A DNA stretch of 64,000 nt from Gorsachius magnificus (taxonomy: Eukaryota > Chordata > Aves > Pelecaniformes > Ardeidae). This document shows, piece after piece, positions 11,401 through 25,612 of this stretch (position 1 is the first letter of the stretch; each line of letters starts with the position of its first letter). A program made the position numbers and the translations under genes. The notes under the pieces are model-generated. The model did no database searches. It worked only from the letters and a program-made list of their open reading frames with translations, and was not told the DNA's origin. The stretch lies in assembly GCA_034008185.1 (NCBI GenBank), contig CM067081.1:151434258-151498257 (forward strand), written 5' to 3'.

Positions 11401-14400
11401 CTGAAATCTGTCTGTGACCTGAACTCAGAATTCCATTCCTGTGGCTTCATTTTTTTTTTCTTCTGCAAGTTCTGAGTTATTTCATGTGCAAAATGTTACG
11501 CACCTGTTTGTAATTGATTAAAAGGGGGGCAGAATTCGGCAACTTCACAAACTGCTATTATGAGATTCAGTCAGGAGGGAAAAAACACCCAAAATGATTA
11601 GTGAAGAGAGCTTGAAGACTGTAGAGATTTTTATTATCAGTTAGCTTATTTCGTGACTCTATGTTCCTGTAAAAACTTACAATTTACATGAAATAATACA
11701 ATATTTATTTGGGGAAGATGTTAACAGAAGTTTAAAATATATGATAAGTAAGAAATTATAGAAAAAAATAATAAAACAGAGACCCAAAGCATCCTTTTGA
11801 TACCTTTAATAAAGTGGAGAGGTGTTTTCTAAAAATTTACGTGTGTGTGCCTAATTTTGTTGCCCATTTTCCCACAAACCCAACCAATACTGATCGCATG
11901 AATGCAAATAAACACAAGTATAAATAATTAGAGGATAGGACATCTGTTTCTTGAAGGCATCCAATGATTTCTTGTAGAATTCAGAGTATGAAAAACAGTT
12001 TTGATCACAGTCCTTCATTTTCCTACCTTTTAATAAAATCCAGGCTCTTTATTAATTTGTATTCTAAAAAGACCTTGTATTTCTATTGCAACCATGATTT
12101 TCGTAGACTCACTAGTAAATAAATTGCTCATAAATCTATCAATATCTTTAAAAAACAGAAATTGATTTTATCAGAAATAGGAAGACTGCTGACAATTTCT
12201 AACAGGGCTGAAACCACCCCAACAATGTCATAAAACTCTTGGACAGCTAGCAGGATGCATTTATCCAGGAATCCTGACAACCTGTGTCTTGATATTTTTT
12301 ATGCTATTAAAATTAATTAAATATTGGCCATGGTTTTAATCACCTGCCTCACCTAACTCCCATTTTCATCTACTCTCAATATTTGTTACAAACAGTAGTT
12401 CAAATGCTCCCTCTCAAAATGTCTGTATAGAAACTAATCAGTTTTTCTCTTACCTTAGTAAGTTTTGCCACAAGAAGCAAGCTTTCACTTGGAACAATTT
12501 GTCGAAGTACTTTGCATTTTATGTCGGCTGTGTCAATACCAGTGCAGCCATTTACACAAGTGTCAGAACATGGCAGCCCAGATCCACAGGGCGTATAAAC
12601 TGCAGTTGAGCCTGCAAATTATTTTTTTGTTCAGGACCCTAATTAACCATGTGCATAAGCCCATGCTTAACTGTAACCATTTGACTAATCCCACTGACTT
12701 CATTAAGACAATATACTCTAGAAATTTCATTTTTATTAAAAATTCGTATTGAAAAGCATGGTTGGTTTTTTTATTTTGCATTTGCTGTTTTCCTGCTCAC
12801 AAGAATTTTGATCTTAATGGGACTGCTCATCTTCTTAAAGAGGAGCAGTAAGTTCTTCACTGAGATAAAAATCTTGACAGCTTTCCAGCACAGTATTTGT
12901 ATGCTAATGGGAAAGGTGACATAGAACTTTACTTAAAGTGTTTATGAATAATTGTTTACTCTCTGTATTATTGATTTAATTCAGATACATGTGTATTACT
13001 ATGTTTTAAAAGTTATGAATACTGCTCAGTTCAGAGATCCTGGGTAAAAAAGAGGAAAACAAAAACCTAGTGTTTCTGCAGCACTTTGAACACGGAGCAA
13101 CATGGTTACAAAAAAAGCAATGGATAATGTTGTCAAAAGCATACGACTGTTTTACCTCCTATAGCCAATGGAATACAAGGAATGTTTTCTGGTAAGAAAA
13201 ACCAGAACCAGCTTGCCAGAATATAGAACAGTTTCTCTAAATTGTTTACAGTTTTCCTGTTTTTCAACCCACTGTACACTAGCACAATTGAAGACAAAAA
13301 CCTGTGAAATAACCAGAGCCTTCAGCCTCCAGACAAGTTCATGGCAGCAGAGGTTTTTCGGATCCTCAGAAAAGCAGACCAGCATTATACTCCTGCAGCG
13401 CTCCCGCTGCTGATAAGAAAACAAAGAGCCGGGGGGAGCCTGGGAGAGAGACAGAGATTTAGTGACCATCCTACAGCTTGGAAGGAAAACTATAAAACCC
13501 ACAACAAAGCACAACCTTGAAATCTTCTCTTAGAGTACAGCTGAAAGGCAGCATGAACGGATGTGGTTATCTTCATGTTTCAGTGATAAATAAATCTGCA
13601 TTCATTTACAGACTAAAATGACCTAGATGATTGACTCAAGAGTCAACAGCACGGTACAGAAATTAAAAAAAAAAAACCTCCCTTTTGAATGCTGCCCTGT
13701 CTTACACGCCTAGGTTATGGCCACATTGTCTTTGCCACCAAGCACGTCAACAAAGGCACAAATTCCATGCTGGATGCCTGGATTGTGGCCACACTTCCCA
13801 GGCCTCAGTGTCCTTTGGAACCACTTGAATTATTCAGCGTTACATGTAAGGAGGTGAGCTGATGACCACCAGCCAGCTTTGCACTTGCGTTTCCTTCCCT
13901 AGGTAGCCAGCAGCATGGACCAGGGCAGCAGCTGGGCACACCCCAGCACAGGCTGCGGGACCGGTGAGTGGATTGCATCTCACATGCAGAACCAGGAGCC
14001 AGCCCAGCTTAACGCCCTTCAACTCCCCCGGGGTAGGTAGGACTCCTGGTAGCCCTAGATCAAGCAGACAACTCCATAGCTAAAAGACTCTGCTTCCAGA
14101 AACGCTGAGCCACCTACAGCTCCCTCTGATGTCTGTGGTACCCAGAAATGTTCAGCCACTCTGAAAATAAAAACAAAAGCCCCTGAGTCTGTATATATTT
14201 GTTCACAGGTTTAAGGTTTATCTTTTAAGTACGTGAGTAATCCTGCAAGACAGCATCCAGCCTTCACTGAAGCCATTGGAAATATTGCTGCGGGCTTCTC
14301 AGAGGTCAGTATTTTGCCCCTCACTCCCACTGGTCTTCTTGTGTATTGACAGCAGGCCTAAATTTGACTTATGTGCTCACAAAAACCCCTCCCATATATA

Positions 14401-17400
14401 AAAATACATATTTGGCTATATTTTATGAGAGATATTTTAAATTAAAAACCTCCACATTCCCCCTTGCCTTGCCATAATGCCTACCCATGATGCTGCTGTT
14501 AGTTTCATGCTGCCAAAGGTTTACTAGTTTCAGCTTTGCATTTTAGTTTGCTCCTATCAAAAGTTTCTTTTTCTGTGTAGTTCAGGTATATTATACCATC
14601 ACAGAAAGGTCCCTAAAACGGTGGCTGACTGCAGTTAGGTGGATATTTCTGTTCTCTGCAGAGAAATGGAATAAAGAAACGTACAGTAAAAACTCAGGGG
14701 ATCTTAAAAAATCCATTAGAAGCTGCATTACTCACCTTGATTTTATAAAGAAGATATACAGATATGATGGCCATATGAAATGCCAATATAATTTATAACT
14801 GTTCTTTTATATTTATTCTTTGTCTTACTTCAGTGGCTCACAGGTTGAGTCTCAGTCTCTCTTACTTAATAGATGTGGGCTTGTTTGGGGTTTTTTTCTG
14901 AATGACACAGGGGATTCACAGACCTGACAGGTTCCCAAGTCTAAAAGGGCTCCACACAGGGCAATAGAGTACTGCTCAGCTGCTCTTCTGCTCTTTGCTT
15001 TACAGGATGGGATGTAGCAGAGAAAACACAATATGCCAAACCCCGACAATTGTAGATGACCCTCAAGGTGGACCCTAAATTAGTTGCCTAAATTTCCAGT
15101 GCAATTTAAAGAAGATTTTTATGAAGCTTCCCCCCACCCCCCGCTTTGCAGCAAATGACCTTTCTCACAGCTAATCCAGATATGGCTATTTACTCTGAAA
15201 TACAGGCTTCACCTTCAAGTAGAAAAATTATAGCAATTTAATGGGCTACAAAACATTTCTAACCTTTTTTTTTCTTTCATGTTTAGCTGATTTTATTCTT
15301 GCAGTTAGGAACACGGCTCAAGCCTGAAGGTGCAGCAGACAGAACTTCACCTGGGAACTTCCCTTGAAAATCAGTGTCAAGGATAAAAAAAAAAATCATG
15401 TAAAGCAGCAGATTGAATTTTAGTGGATTGACCTCTGCTGCCTTCTCAGCCTTCCAAACAACCTGCCCCTCCAAATATACAGAGGAAGAAGTAGTTGCTG
15501 TTCTTTTACACTGTGATTATCAGCAGAGGAACACATGCTTCACTCTGTGTGTGGGGAGGGGGAGCTATTTGCATTTGGCAGGCTGAGAAGAAAGGGGGGT
15601 GTTTCTCAGTAGATGCATTTCATATGATTACTATGTTGCCAGTCCAGCAAAACACGTACTTAAGCGCACAAGAAATTCAATTGACTCCAATTTAATTTTA
15701 AACACATTTTTTGTGAATTTTTAGTTGCTCTAGACTTTTTAAAAGTATAATAAGTGGTTTGTTAGGCTCACTTGTTAACCATTGTTCCAGCAAATCCTCT
15801 AAGTGCAGTGTTCCACACACAGAGCTCAGTTAATTTTACCCAGCACCTTTTATGGGAATCTCATGGCTATCAGGAAGTTTCCCACCCTGGGGGAGAACTC
15901 TTGTGGTGACAGATAGCATCCTGATGAGGGAGGGAAATTAAACTGGTTTTTTTAATTGTCTATTGATTAGTTCAATCTTCTTTCCTTTTCTATTCGTCCT
16001 CCAGATACTCCATGGTCCTTAGGGAGTAGCACCTGTGTCCAGCATTTTTTCATTGACGCTCCTTCTTTTTAATAGCCTTGGGCTACCTGCTTCCCTTCTT
16101 CATCAGACAATTACACAATATGAAGTGTGTAGGATGCAGATGAAGTGCTGCAAAGGAAAGGATGTCTTGAACTCATTATTTGGAGAGATATGTAACAATG
16201 AACTATTTGTGATGCTGTTGGAATAACGTATGAAATAAATTAAGTGGAACTGACTTTGCCATTTTGCATAGGATAATGGATAGTTTAAAAGCAATGTCCT
16301 AAAAAATTATGAAGCTGATTGAAATTATTATACATTTATTTTCTACATCATACGTTAATAAGAGAGTTATGACAGTGATTTCTAAATAGATAATAGAGAA
16401 GAGTGAACTGACACACATGCTTTAAAACCATGATTTGAAAATTTCCCACTTTGTTGCATAGTCATGAGGCCTGTTACTTGCACATTCAATTTCCTTTGAA
16501 TATTTTTAGCCCAGTGCATGATTATAATTATTAAATGAATGTACTGAAGACTGAATCATTTTTTATTTTTGTTGCTATCTAGATACTAAGGCAGGTAGAA
16601 GTGATGATGAATGGGGGGGGGGGGGAGGGGGTTAAAGCCAAACATTTTATTCATTCTGTTGGGCATAAGTTTTCAACTAATTTGAAAATTTAAATAAATT
16701 TACAGCTTACAACAGATGACAGAAAGACAGTCTTAAAACCAGAAATCTCATTTTCCGTTGTGTTGCTCATAACAACCAATGTATTTAAAAGAGCTATGGC
16801 TGAAAGTATGCAGTAGTGGTCAGCTAATATCCACAATTCATTTGTATGTTTGTTTTGTTGTTTGGGTTTTTTTAATTTAAAAAAGCCCAAGTTTCTAGAA
16901 AACCCAAGATAAAAAACCAAATTTTGAAATTAGGTAGAAGTTCCCAGGGTTCCAGAGGATCTCAAGTACTGGATAATCCTTTGCTATTTAATTTCACACT
17001 ACTGCCAATAGCCCTTACTGACAAGCCATTTTACTTATGCTGATTTTAAGACATTTCCATAAATATGTTAAAGCTGTATGCTAGACAGCTCTAATTCAGC
17101 AGGGTACGTGGACTGATCCATCCCCCAAATGGTTACACACGGGGGCTATGATGTGTTTCCAGATTCAAGTCCTAAATTTGGCAGCTTTAAAGTTCCTTGT
17201 TGTAAAAAGCAAAACACTGGAAAAGAGGGAGCAGAAATGACAGTACAGCATCAGTCCTGTGATTCCCAAGCCAGGACTGGGATGGGACCTTCTGCGTGTG
17301 CTGTCATCGCTGGGTTTCCCCTCCCACAGCCCTCTCCCTCAGTAGCCTCACCTCTGGCAGGTGAACCATGGAAAAGGGTTTGTAAAAGCTTGTAGTGACT

Positions 17401-18617
17401 TCCTAGACAGTAACATCTCAAACAATTCATCTGTTCACCAACGCACATGCATCTAAGCCCTAATAAAGTTGTAAAAGTAAAAATAAGAGTGTACAATGTA
17501 CCGGGTATCTGCTTTCTGTGTTTTGGTGGGCTTTGTTTGTCTATAAATTATGGAATTGGTTCAGACAAACTGCAATAACCTATTCTTGTAACACAGCAAG
17601 AGTGCCCTTTCAGTTGGAAATGTGCTATTTTGTAACTATATTGTATTTTTAGGTATATTATCCTAGCCCTTGAATAACTCACGCTCTTGGACATAGAAGC
17701 AATCGAGGGCAAAGGGACTGATGAGGCAAGAGAAGAGAAAGACACTTGGAAGTCAGGGGGGAAGCTTTAAAGTTAGCAAGGGCCCTCGTTAAACTCCCCA
17801 TCCTGTGCACATATGCGTATAACTTACACTATTGCTGCATTGCAATAGTGGGCCCTGCGCACACAAATACTGATTTACTGTCTGTAAATTTTACATGTAC
17901 ATTTACAGCCACTTTAAAGGCCATTTGTCTTGTCAGTACAGGGTATTGTGACCTGCGTGTAAACAGAAATCAGATTCTTGGTCTTTCTTAACTTTTCAAA
18001 TAGCTACTCATCTTCAAAGACTATAAAAGGAGAAAAAAAATGTGAAATAGAAAGAAGCAATTTTCACTCTGTTGCAGTTTAGACAAGAGCAGAGATGACA
18101 GCATAATTTTTTAACTCTCTTCTCACTAAGTTTGGCCAATAACCTGGCAGTAACTGGCCAAACCGCTCTAAACAAGGAGGCAGGCGATAATTTACGCAGC
18201 TCAAAAATCCCGTCTCCATTTTCATTACAGAGCACAGAGCTGGGAGGGATGTCCTGGGTCATGGAGCAGGTTCTCCTGCAGCCACAGGCAGCCAGAAGCG
18301 TAATCTGTTATATAAACACTGCCCTTTTATTTTGGCCAACTCATAGGTACAAAATCTCCAAGTTAGGAAACAAAGAGAAATCTACCTCATGGTTCCCAAC
18401 TTGCAGACATTGCTTCTTTTAACCTAACTGAAGCCATATGGGCAACGATAAAGAACTAATGTGAAAGGGGGAGACTTGACTTTCCTGAGATTTTTGTATT
18501 AGAAAATCAAATCTAATCTAACTACATATCAGACTGCCAGAATCATCTTCCAAACTCCATGGCAGAAATTTCGCCTCTGTAACTTCTGCCTTGCCCCTCA
18601 AAGCCTACAAAAGTCTG
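5453..18617. other. Intergenic DNA, no gene recognised
   Basis: About 13 kb with no open frame over about 200 codons and none that I recognise. It contains scattered A/T homopolymers, for example A/T-rich (AAAT)n at about 8878-8904 and T runs at 9091-9102, and a G13 run followed by AGGGGG at 16613-16631. The frame at 8595-9188 (minus, 197 codons) is interrupted by low-complexity sequence and looks like chance. I see no tRNA, microRNA-like precursor or LTR. Confidence 0.6.
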
Positions 18618-19065
18618 AATTCGTTTAGGTTGGAAAAGACCCTTAAGATCATCAAGTCTGACTGTTAACACTGCCATTCCACCACTAAACCATGTCCCTA
18701 AGCACCTCATCTGCCCGTCTTTTAAATACCTCCAGGGATGGGGACTTGACCACTTCCCTGGGCAGCCCATTCCAATGCTTGACAGCCCTTTCCATGAAGA
18801 AATTTTTCCTGATGTCCGATCTAAACCGGCCCTGGAGCAACTTAAGGCCATTTCCTCTCGTCCTATCTCTTGTTACTTGGGAGAACAGACCAACCCCCAC
18901 CTCACTACAGCCTCCTTTCAGGCAGTTGTAGAGGGCAATAAGGTCTCCCCTCAGCCTCCTTTTGTCCAGGCTAGACAACCCCAGTTCCCTCAGCTGCTCC
19001 TCGTAAGCCTTGTGCTCCAGACCCCTCACCAGCTTCATTGCTCTCCTCTGGACATGTTCCAGCAT
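18618..19065 (-). mobile_element. CR1 LINE, 5'-truncated (minus)
   Basis: On the minus strand the element begins near GCTGGAACATGTCCAGAGGAG and ends at about 18618 with the CR1-type 3' motif (plus strand: TTTAGGTTGGAAAAGACCCTTAAGATC). It encodes the ORF2 C-terminus, including [39 protein letters not shown] and [10 protein letters not shown]. It belongs to a different CR1 subfamily from the copy at 4965-5452 ([19 protein letters not shown] against [14 protein letters not shown]). The octamer tail is eroded. Confidence 0.95.
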
Positions 19066-22000
19066 ATTAAAGCATTCCGATTTAGTTTCTTTTCTGTTTT
19101 CCCTGCAGGTAATGAGTGGTCTGAGGAATCTACCTAGGTCACTGTGGGTGGAGATTTTGCTCAAGGGAGGACATGTGGGATGCCAGCTATCTCCACGCTG
19201 TTACTCCAGCGGCTCTCTGCTCGGCTGCGTGCCTTCTCCGCAGCCCCACACTGTCACCATGCAGCCGTCTGCAGCTCACAGGCTTCCCGTCTAAGCCTCG
19301 GAGCCGTACATCGTGTCGTACGTTGCACTATTCACATAGGCACAAACAATAGCTGAGGGTTAGCTTGTGTAAACGATGAGGGGTGATGCAGAGGGGATGG
19401 GCTCTTCGCTCGTCCGCCTTCAAAAGAGGAGAAAGTGCCTGCCTAGCAAACAGCCTGTCTCCCATGGAAAGCTGGGGATCCAGCTGAGGCGAAGCTCCTG
19501 CTTCCTGTCTGCTGACAGAGGCCTTCCAGAAGCAAAAGAGACAACAGATGGTTATTGCATGCTAACACCACTGAAAATCTGTTTGGGTCCCATTATTTCT
19601 CAGCTGTCCTTTTATTCCATGCTCCCACGTATCTCCATATTCTCTCAGACCTTTCCTAAAAGGCACATTTTTCCTCACCTGTAAAAGGAACCCTCATTAT
19701 ACTAGTGTCACTGCTTACATTTAGAAAAATAATCTTTTCCTTCACTTAGAAAACTTACCCTTGTCCACTGCTTCCTTAAGAGCCACATTTACTCAGTCCT
19801 CCTGTATTGAAATCCACTTGGATACTGTCTGTTCCCATTTTCCATTTGACCTTTGTCATAAATATTCAGCTCATACCAGGACTCCTGTCTACTCGCAAAG
19901 GCGCAGAGTCTGCAACAAAACCATTAGGATTAGTTACTGCTCGGACTTCAAAAGCGTGTCCAGCAGGCTAGACAGAAATGACAGAAACACAGAAAGAAAC
20001 GAAGTTGAGAGAAAAGGGGGGGCAGACTAAGAAGCTGATGTTACTTAGGGGAGCTAGCATGTAGCAAGATTAGATTTTACTCAGCTTTTTTCCTAGAAAT
20101 TTCTAGACTTTTCTGACTTTTCTTTCCAGCACTGCACTGCAACCTCTGCCAAGTCCCCCAGTGTGGTTCTGTGGCACCAAGTTCCCTGACCCCCAGGGGT
20201 GTGAAGGGATCAGACTGCAGGGATTTTGATAAATCAGACATAAAAAGGAGGCTGCATTCACTGTTAATTATTTACATAGGTCTAATTACCTCCTTGTGAA
20301 CTCACCCCGTGCGGTGTACAAGGTGATAGCCTTTCTGTAAAGGATTCTGGCTGTGGTTTGCCAGATTCCTCTCGAGGTGTCCTTGCCATGAAAGCAATCA
20401 TTGCGGCAGACATCAGTGATCTGTGATGCTTCGCCTGGATTTGATACACTGCATTTTTCCGATTACCTAGTAAGGTTTCTCAAGCACATGGAAGACCTCT
20501 CCATACTAGATCAAAACTCTGCTTCAGTACCAAACTTCTGGGGAATGCCATGGCCTGATTAAGGCAACGTTAACAAGTAGCAGTAGCACAGAGCTGTGAA
20601 GCCTCACTGGAGTGGAACAAAAGTTGTTGATCCTCGTTGTTGTGTCTGAGAATCAGCTGTAAAATTCACAGTCAGTTGATTTGCATCTGTTCTCAGATGA
20701 AAGAACAGGGTCTTTTGACTCAACTGAAATGGCCGGCATCCTTGAGCAGGATTCGGCCCTTGATACTTAGCGGACTCTGAAGATGAAAATCGCAGAAGGT
20801 GTACCAGTGGGTTAGGGGCAATGAAGAATGCCAGAGCCTCCTGATCTAGCAGCAAAGCCCACCTACTCATTTATGACCCAATGTGTAACCTCCTTAAAGC
20901 AGAGTTGAAAAAAGACTGTAGGTGGGTATAAGATCTGTTTCTCTTGCTGTTACAGAAGGCGGGGAAGGGGCCATGGTCCCTGGTCAGCTCCCTTTCAGGC
21001 AGAAGGGGAGCCCAAAGAGCATCTCTCAGAGACAAATACCAAGGGTCAAACCATACCAGATCAGGCAGAGTCATCAGGGAGCAATTACTTCCCAGATGTC
21101 AGAAGGTGAAACCCTCACAATTTGCAGCACTGCTGATCACTATGGCATCATGCTGTTTCACAGGTTAAATACTTGGGAACAGACCTGGCAGGAAGCATGT
21201 CTAGCATCTCTAGCCCAGTTTCTAAGAAAATTGCCTGCTGCATGTACCAGCTTGCCGTAGCGCTGGGACCATGGCCTGTTTTGCTGCGGAGGATGGCTGA
21301 GTGGAGCGCTGCTCTCACAACCTTGCAGGGCCTCCACATACCGAGAACAAAAGCACCGGGGGCCAGTACTACCGTGAGCATAGCTACGGCTCTTGCATCA
21401 CGGCACTCCAGCAGCGGTGGGAGAAGACAGATGTGAGCATCACTCACTGAGCTTCATTCCCTGCTAAGTGATCCTACTAGCAGTAATTCCTCTGCACCTC
21501 TTAGAGTCTCCAACTACATTTAGTGGGCCAAACCTTCAACTGGTTGCCACCTGGCTTGGATGAGAAAATGCCACTGATTTACACCGGCTGACCACCAAGC
21601 CCAACTCTTCTGTATTTTGAATCTGTATCATATTCTGGGTCTGGATGGTTTGCTAGCTGCCTGCTGGGGGAGCACATTCACTAGCATGGGTACAGTTCAG
21701 GAGTAGTGCAGCCCTTGTGATGCTTCCACCTCTGCACTCTGGAAGCATTGGAGGAGAGCGTGTTAAACCATGCTCTGCTTCAGGGTGAATTACTGTTTTG
21801 AGTTTTTCTGTAATGATTACTTTCTAGCAATGAAGAATCTACCCCTGGGAATAGTCAGGGTGCTTTGTATCACTTTGGCAATGTAAGGCTCCTCAAGATC
21901 AATGCACAGGTGACATACACCCTAAATTCTGTAAACTAGCCTAGAAGAGCTGAAGTTCAGGTACCTCCATAGCATTAGTTACCCAGAGTCTTTCTTTTTA

Positions 22001-22189
22001 TTCTCTCTTCCTTTTCATCATACGCTGGTAAACTCCTAGGACTAAAACCTGTCTGATTTTTTTCCATCAGGCTGAAATAAACCCAGAATTTTAAATACTA
22101 GCAATGTAAGCCCCTTCATCTTAATAATTACCCATGCTACCTTTCAATTCAGCAGAAGCACATTTGAGATGCGATTCTTCTGACTGCTT
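19066..22189. other. Intergenic DNA, no gene recognised
   Basis: About 3 kb between two CR1 copies. The overlapping open frames around 20920-21440 on both strands are about 100 codons each with no recognisable domain. No repeat family is evident. Confidence 0.55.
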
Positions 22190-22645
22190 TTAGATCACAG
22201 GGTAATTCAGGCTGGAAGAGATCTCAGGTGATCTCTAGTCTAGGGTCAGTTATGAGGTCAGAACAGGTTATTCAAAGCCTTGTGCAGTCTTGTCTTGAAA
22301 ATGTCCAAAGGTGGAGACTGCCTACCTGTCCTTATGGTGAAAGGGTTTCATCTTATTCCCAGTTTGTTTCAGTTTATGCCTTTTTTTTTTTTTTTTGATC
22401 CTCCCAATATGCACTAAATGGGAAGAGACCGGCTCCATCTTCTTGCTAACCTTGGGAAGGCTGCTGTTACGTCTCGCCTAACCCTGGTCTTCTCCAGGCT
22501 AAACAAGTCTAGTTTCCTCGGTCTTTCCTCACAAGGAAAGTGCTCAAGCCCCTTGACCATCTTGTGATCCCTCTGCTGAATTTGCTCTGGTTTATTCAGG
22601 TTTTTCTTATGTTGGAGGGTTCAAAACTGGACACGATATCGAAGC
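22190..22645 (-). mobile_element. Old, degraded CR1-like LINE fragment (minus)
   Basis: Read on the minus strand, the sequence shows eroded CR1 landmarks. These include a segment resembling CAGCAGAGGGATCACAAG, then CTTGAGCACTTTCCTTGTGAGG, then TTTAGCCTGGAGAAGACC. It ends with AGAGATCACCTGAGATCTC in the 3' UTR and a GGCTGGAAGAG-type motif on the plus strand at about 22200. No frame is open. A homopolymer T run (about 22381-22396) interrupts it. Confidence 0.8.
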
Positions 22646-25162
22646 ACCCATACAGAGACCCTTGCGACCATAGGTCCTGTGTGCTGCCCTTGGGCAGGAC
22701 GGCCTGGGCCCAGGATGATAGCCGCCCTTCCCTGCCCTACCTGCTTGTAGCTGCCAGTCTCGGGGTTTGCAGAGGTGGGCACCAGCCCAGCCCAAAGGAA
22801 ACCAACTCGGAGGTCTGTTCCTCAGGAATCAGAGGACCAGACCATGAAAGAAAGAGGTGGCGAAGAAGTGACTGGGACGTGCAATCAGTGTTGATGGTAA
22901 TTTTTTAGAGGGATCCTTTTTTGTTTAGACAACATCCCATCTTTCTAACCTCCCCCCAGCCTAGCATCATCTCTTTTAAACATGTGCTATTTCTCAAACC
23001 CTTGTGGTGCCTGAGGAATACGCTCCAGAACAGTGAAAACTGCAGTTATGGCTTTTAATGTCCTCTTCCAATGTATAGGTTTTTCAAATTATTCTACATC
23101 CAACAGTTTTACTTCATTTGTCATTAAAAAAAAAATGGTAAATGCTCTCCAACTTAGTAAGAGTGGCATTTCCATTCAAAAATTATTCCCTTCTGTTTGA
23201 AGAGGCTGTTTCAGAAATGAACATCATTGGGAGGTTTTCAGTTTCTCACAAGTGACTGAGACTCAGGAATGAAGGTTGCGGGGTTTTTGTATTTTGTCTT
23301 TCAAGCCAGTTTTGTGGTTGGATCCAAGGGGAAGTTATAAAGTGAAGAGTTATTTCTTGACTGTTTTCAATAAAGCCTCCCTTTTGGACATTGAAACATT
23401 TTCAAACTACCACAGAAAGAATTAGAAGTGATGCATATAAATGTCTGTTCATCAGACCACTGCAATGATTTTGAAAGAGGTCTCACCCTGTAGAGGGACA
23501 TCAGGGTGGCCTCTTGGTGGACCTTGTGCACATCCAAAAGAATCCCAGTCTGGTGCTGCTCAGTAATTTAAAAATTATATTTGGGATTTCCACAGGGACT
23601 TGCTAGAGCTTCCTGAGGCAATGATCCTTTTCTAGTTTTCAAACTGGACTCCTCATGGCCTGGGCATTCCCTTACTAGTCCTCAAGCAGGGTGAATTTCT
23701 GGACATCCTCAAAATGTTCCCAAGATGGGATTTTTGGAGTATTTCCTAGAATTGCCTCCTTCAGATAACGGTGTCTAAATTGAGATGGCTATAGATGAAG
23801 TGTAGTGTTACAAGGAAACATGCATGTTGCAGAGCTCTGCCTTTAGGCAAATTAATTTCATCCTCAGTTCCTTTGCAGCGCAACTAAACATGCTCATCGT
23901 AATCCTCATTCTCTTGGGATACTGCATATACTTCACTATATGAGTTTTTGAGGGAGGCAAATAGAAGAAAATTGCCAGGAAGGGTTTATCTCTGGCTATG
24001 AACATGTGTGCAAACCCCGGCTTGGCAATGGATTTTCACCTAGCTGCAAACACTATCCCATTTTTTGTTAGTGACCTTTTTGTTTCATGGCTGCTCAATG
24101 ACTTTTTTTGTGCTAGCCCTGTACAGCTATCCGTCCCATCTCCGTTCCCTTCCCCCGCTAAAAAAGCTTTCCTGTCATCTTCAAAACAAGAAGCTGGGCT
24201 TCTGGTGGGTCCTCAGCACCCATTGAGGTTAGACCTGCTTTAAGCCCAAAAAGATTAAGACACCAAATAAAATATACTAGTTTCTCATTTGCATTTAATT
24301 TGGAAACCTGTAGAGTGTGCACATTATAAATAATTTCACTCAACTGTAAAACTGTTGACTGTAAAAAAAAGCAAATTCGAATTAGAATATGTAGGAGGAT
24401 TTTTAGGATTCTGCTTCAACCAGAAATTTGATTGACTGAAGTGCTGATAGTCTTAAACCTTAAGCGCCCAGTGTCAGCAAGGAGGTAAACTTTATGGCGG
24501 AGTTTTACAATCTGAAAATACTGAGAACATGTGAGAGGTCCTCAATGAAAGTGGTGTTACCAGGCACTGCTATAATAATACCAGTGCTTCTGTGTTCTTA
24601 CTTTTGAACCTCCCTCCTAGTTAGATGTAAAGGTGCCGGGGAGAAGGTTTGCCACAGTACACGAATTTTGGATGATGCCTCTCAAAAATAATGGATTTTT
24701 TATTACTTTATAATAGTGCCTCCAGTCCCTCCAATTTCAAAAAACTAAATAAAAATCTGTGTGTTTATCTTCTATCTTGCTAATCCAAGAGCAGTCACGA
24801 AGATGACTGGGGGAACAAAAATGGAAGGAGAATTTAAATCCAAAGGAGAGGGAGTCCCTGTGCCTAGCGGGGCGGGGAGGGCACAGGGAACGGTGCTTGG
24901 GGAGTTTCAGCTGGTTTGCTTTTCTCAGTTCCTAAGCGTTCATTTAAAGGACAGCAAGCGATGCCCCAGCAAAGGGTCTGCCAAGGTGTCAAGTCCGGGA
25001 TTTTACTTTCCCTCTCCACGGTGGAGAAACAACATATCATTTAACACCCCTTCCTTCAGGAGGGCATTTAATGATAGGCATCTCCATTTCCGTACAAAAC
25101 ACTAACCCCCTCACCTTAAGGTGTTTTTAAGCCTGTCTCATTTTGCCTTAAGCTGCCCTCTA
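22646..25162. other. Intergenic DNA, no gene recognised
   Basis: About 2.5 kb of AT-rich sequence without a recognisable coding frame, RNA gene or repeat family. Confidence 0.55.
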
Positions 25163-25612
25163 GAATCATAGAATGTTTTGGGTTGGAAGGGACCTGGGAC
25201 CCCTAGAGGTCATCTAGTCCAACCCCCCTGCAGTGAGCAGGGACACCGCTAACTAGATCAGGCTGCTCAGAGCCCCATCCAACCTGGCCTTGAATGCTTC
25301 CAGGGATGGGGCCTCCACCACCTCTGTGGGCAACCTGTTCCAGGGTTTCACCACCCTCACTGTAAAGAATTTCTTCCTTCTAGCCAGTCTAAACCTACCC
25401 TGGTTTAGTTTAAAGCCATTACCCCTTGTCCTGTCACAGCTGGCCCTACTGAAAAGATTGTTCCCATCTTTCCTATAGGCCCCCCTTAGGTATTGAAAGG
25501 CCGCAATCAGGTCTCCCCGCAGCCTTCTCTTCTCCTGGCTGAACAAGCCTAACTCTCTCAGCCTGTCCTCTTAACAGAGGTGCTCCAGCCCTCGGATCAT
25601 TTTAGTAGCCCT
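25163..25612 (-). mobile_element. CR1 LINE, 5'-truncated (minus), sister of the 4965 copy
   Basis: The plus strand begins AGAATCATAGAATGTTTTGGGTTGG, the reverse complement of the CR1 tail, and the copy ends near ATCATTTTAGTAGCCCT. The minus-strand frame 25253-25546 gives the ORF2 C-terminus ([20 protein letters not shown] through ALSSLI). It differs from the 4965-5452 copy at only a few residues. Its 5' part carries a stop where the other copy reads through (TCCTCTTAACAGAGG on the plus strand). Confidence 0.97.
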
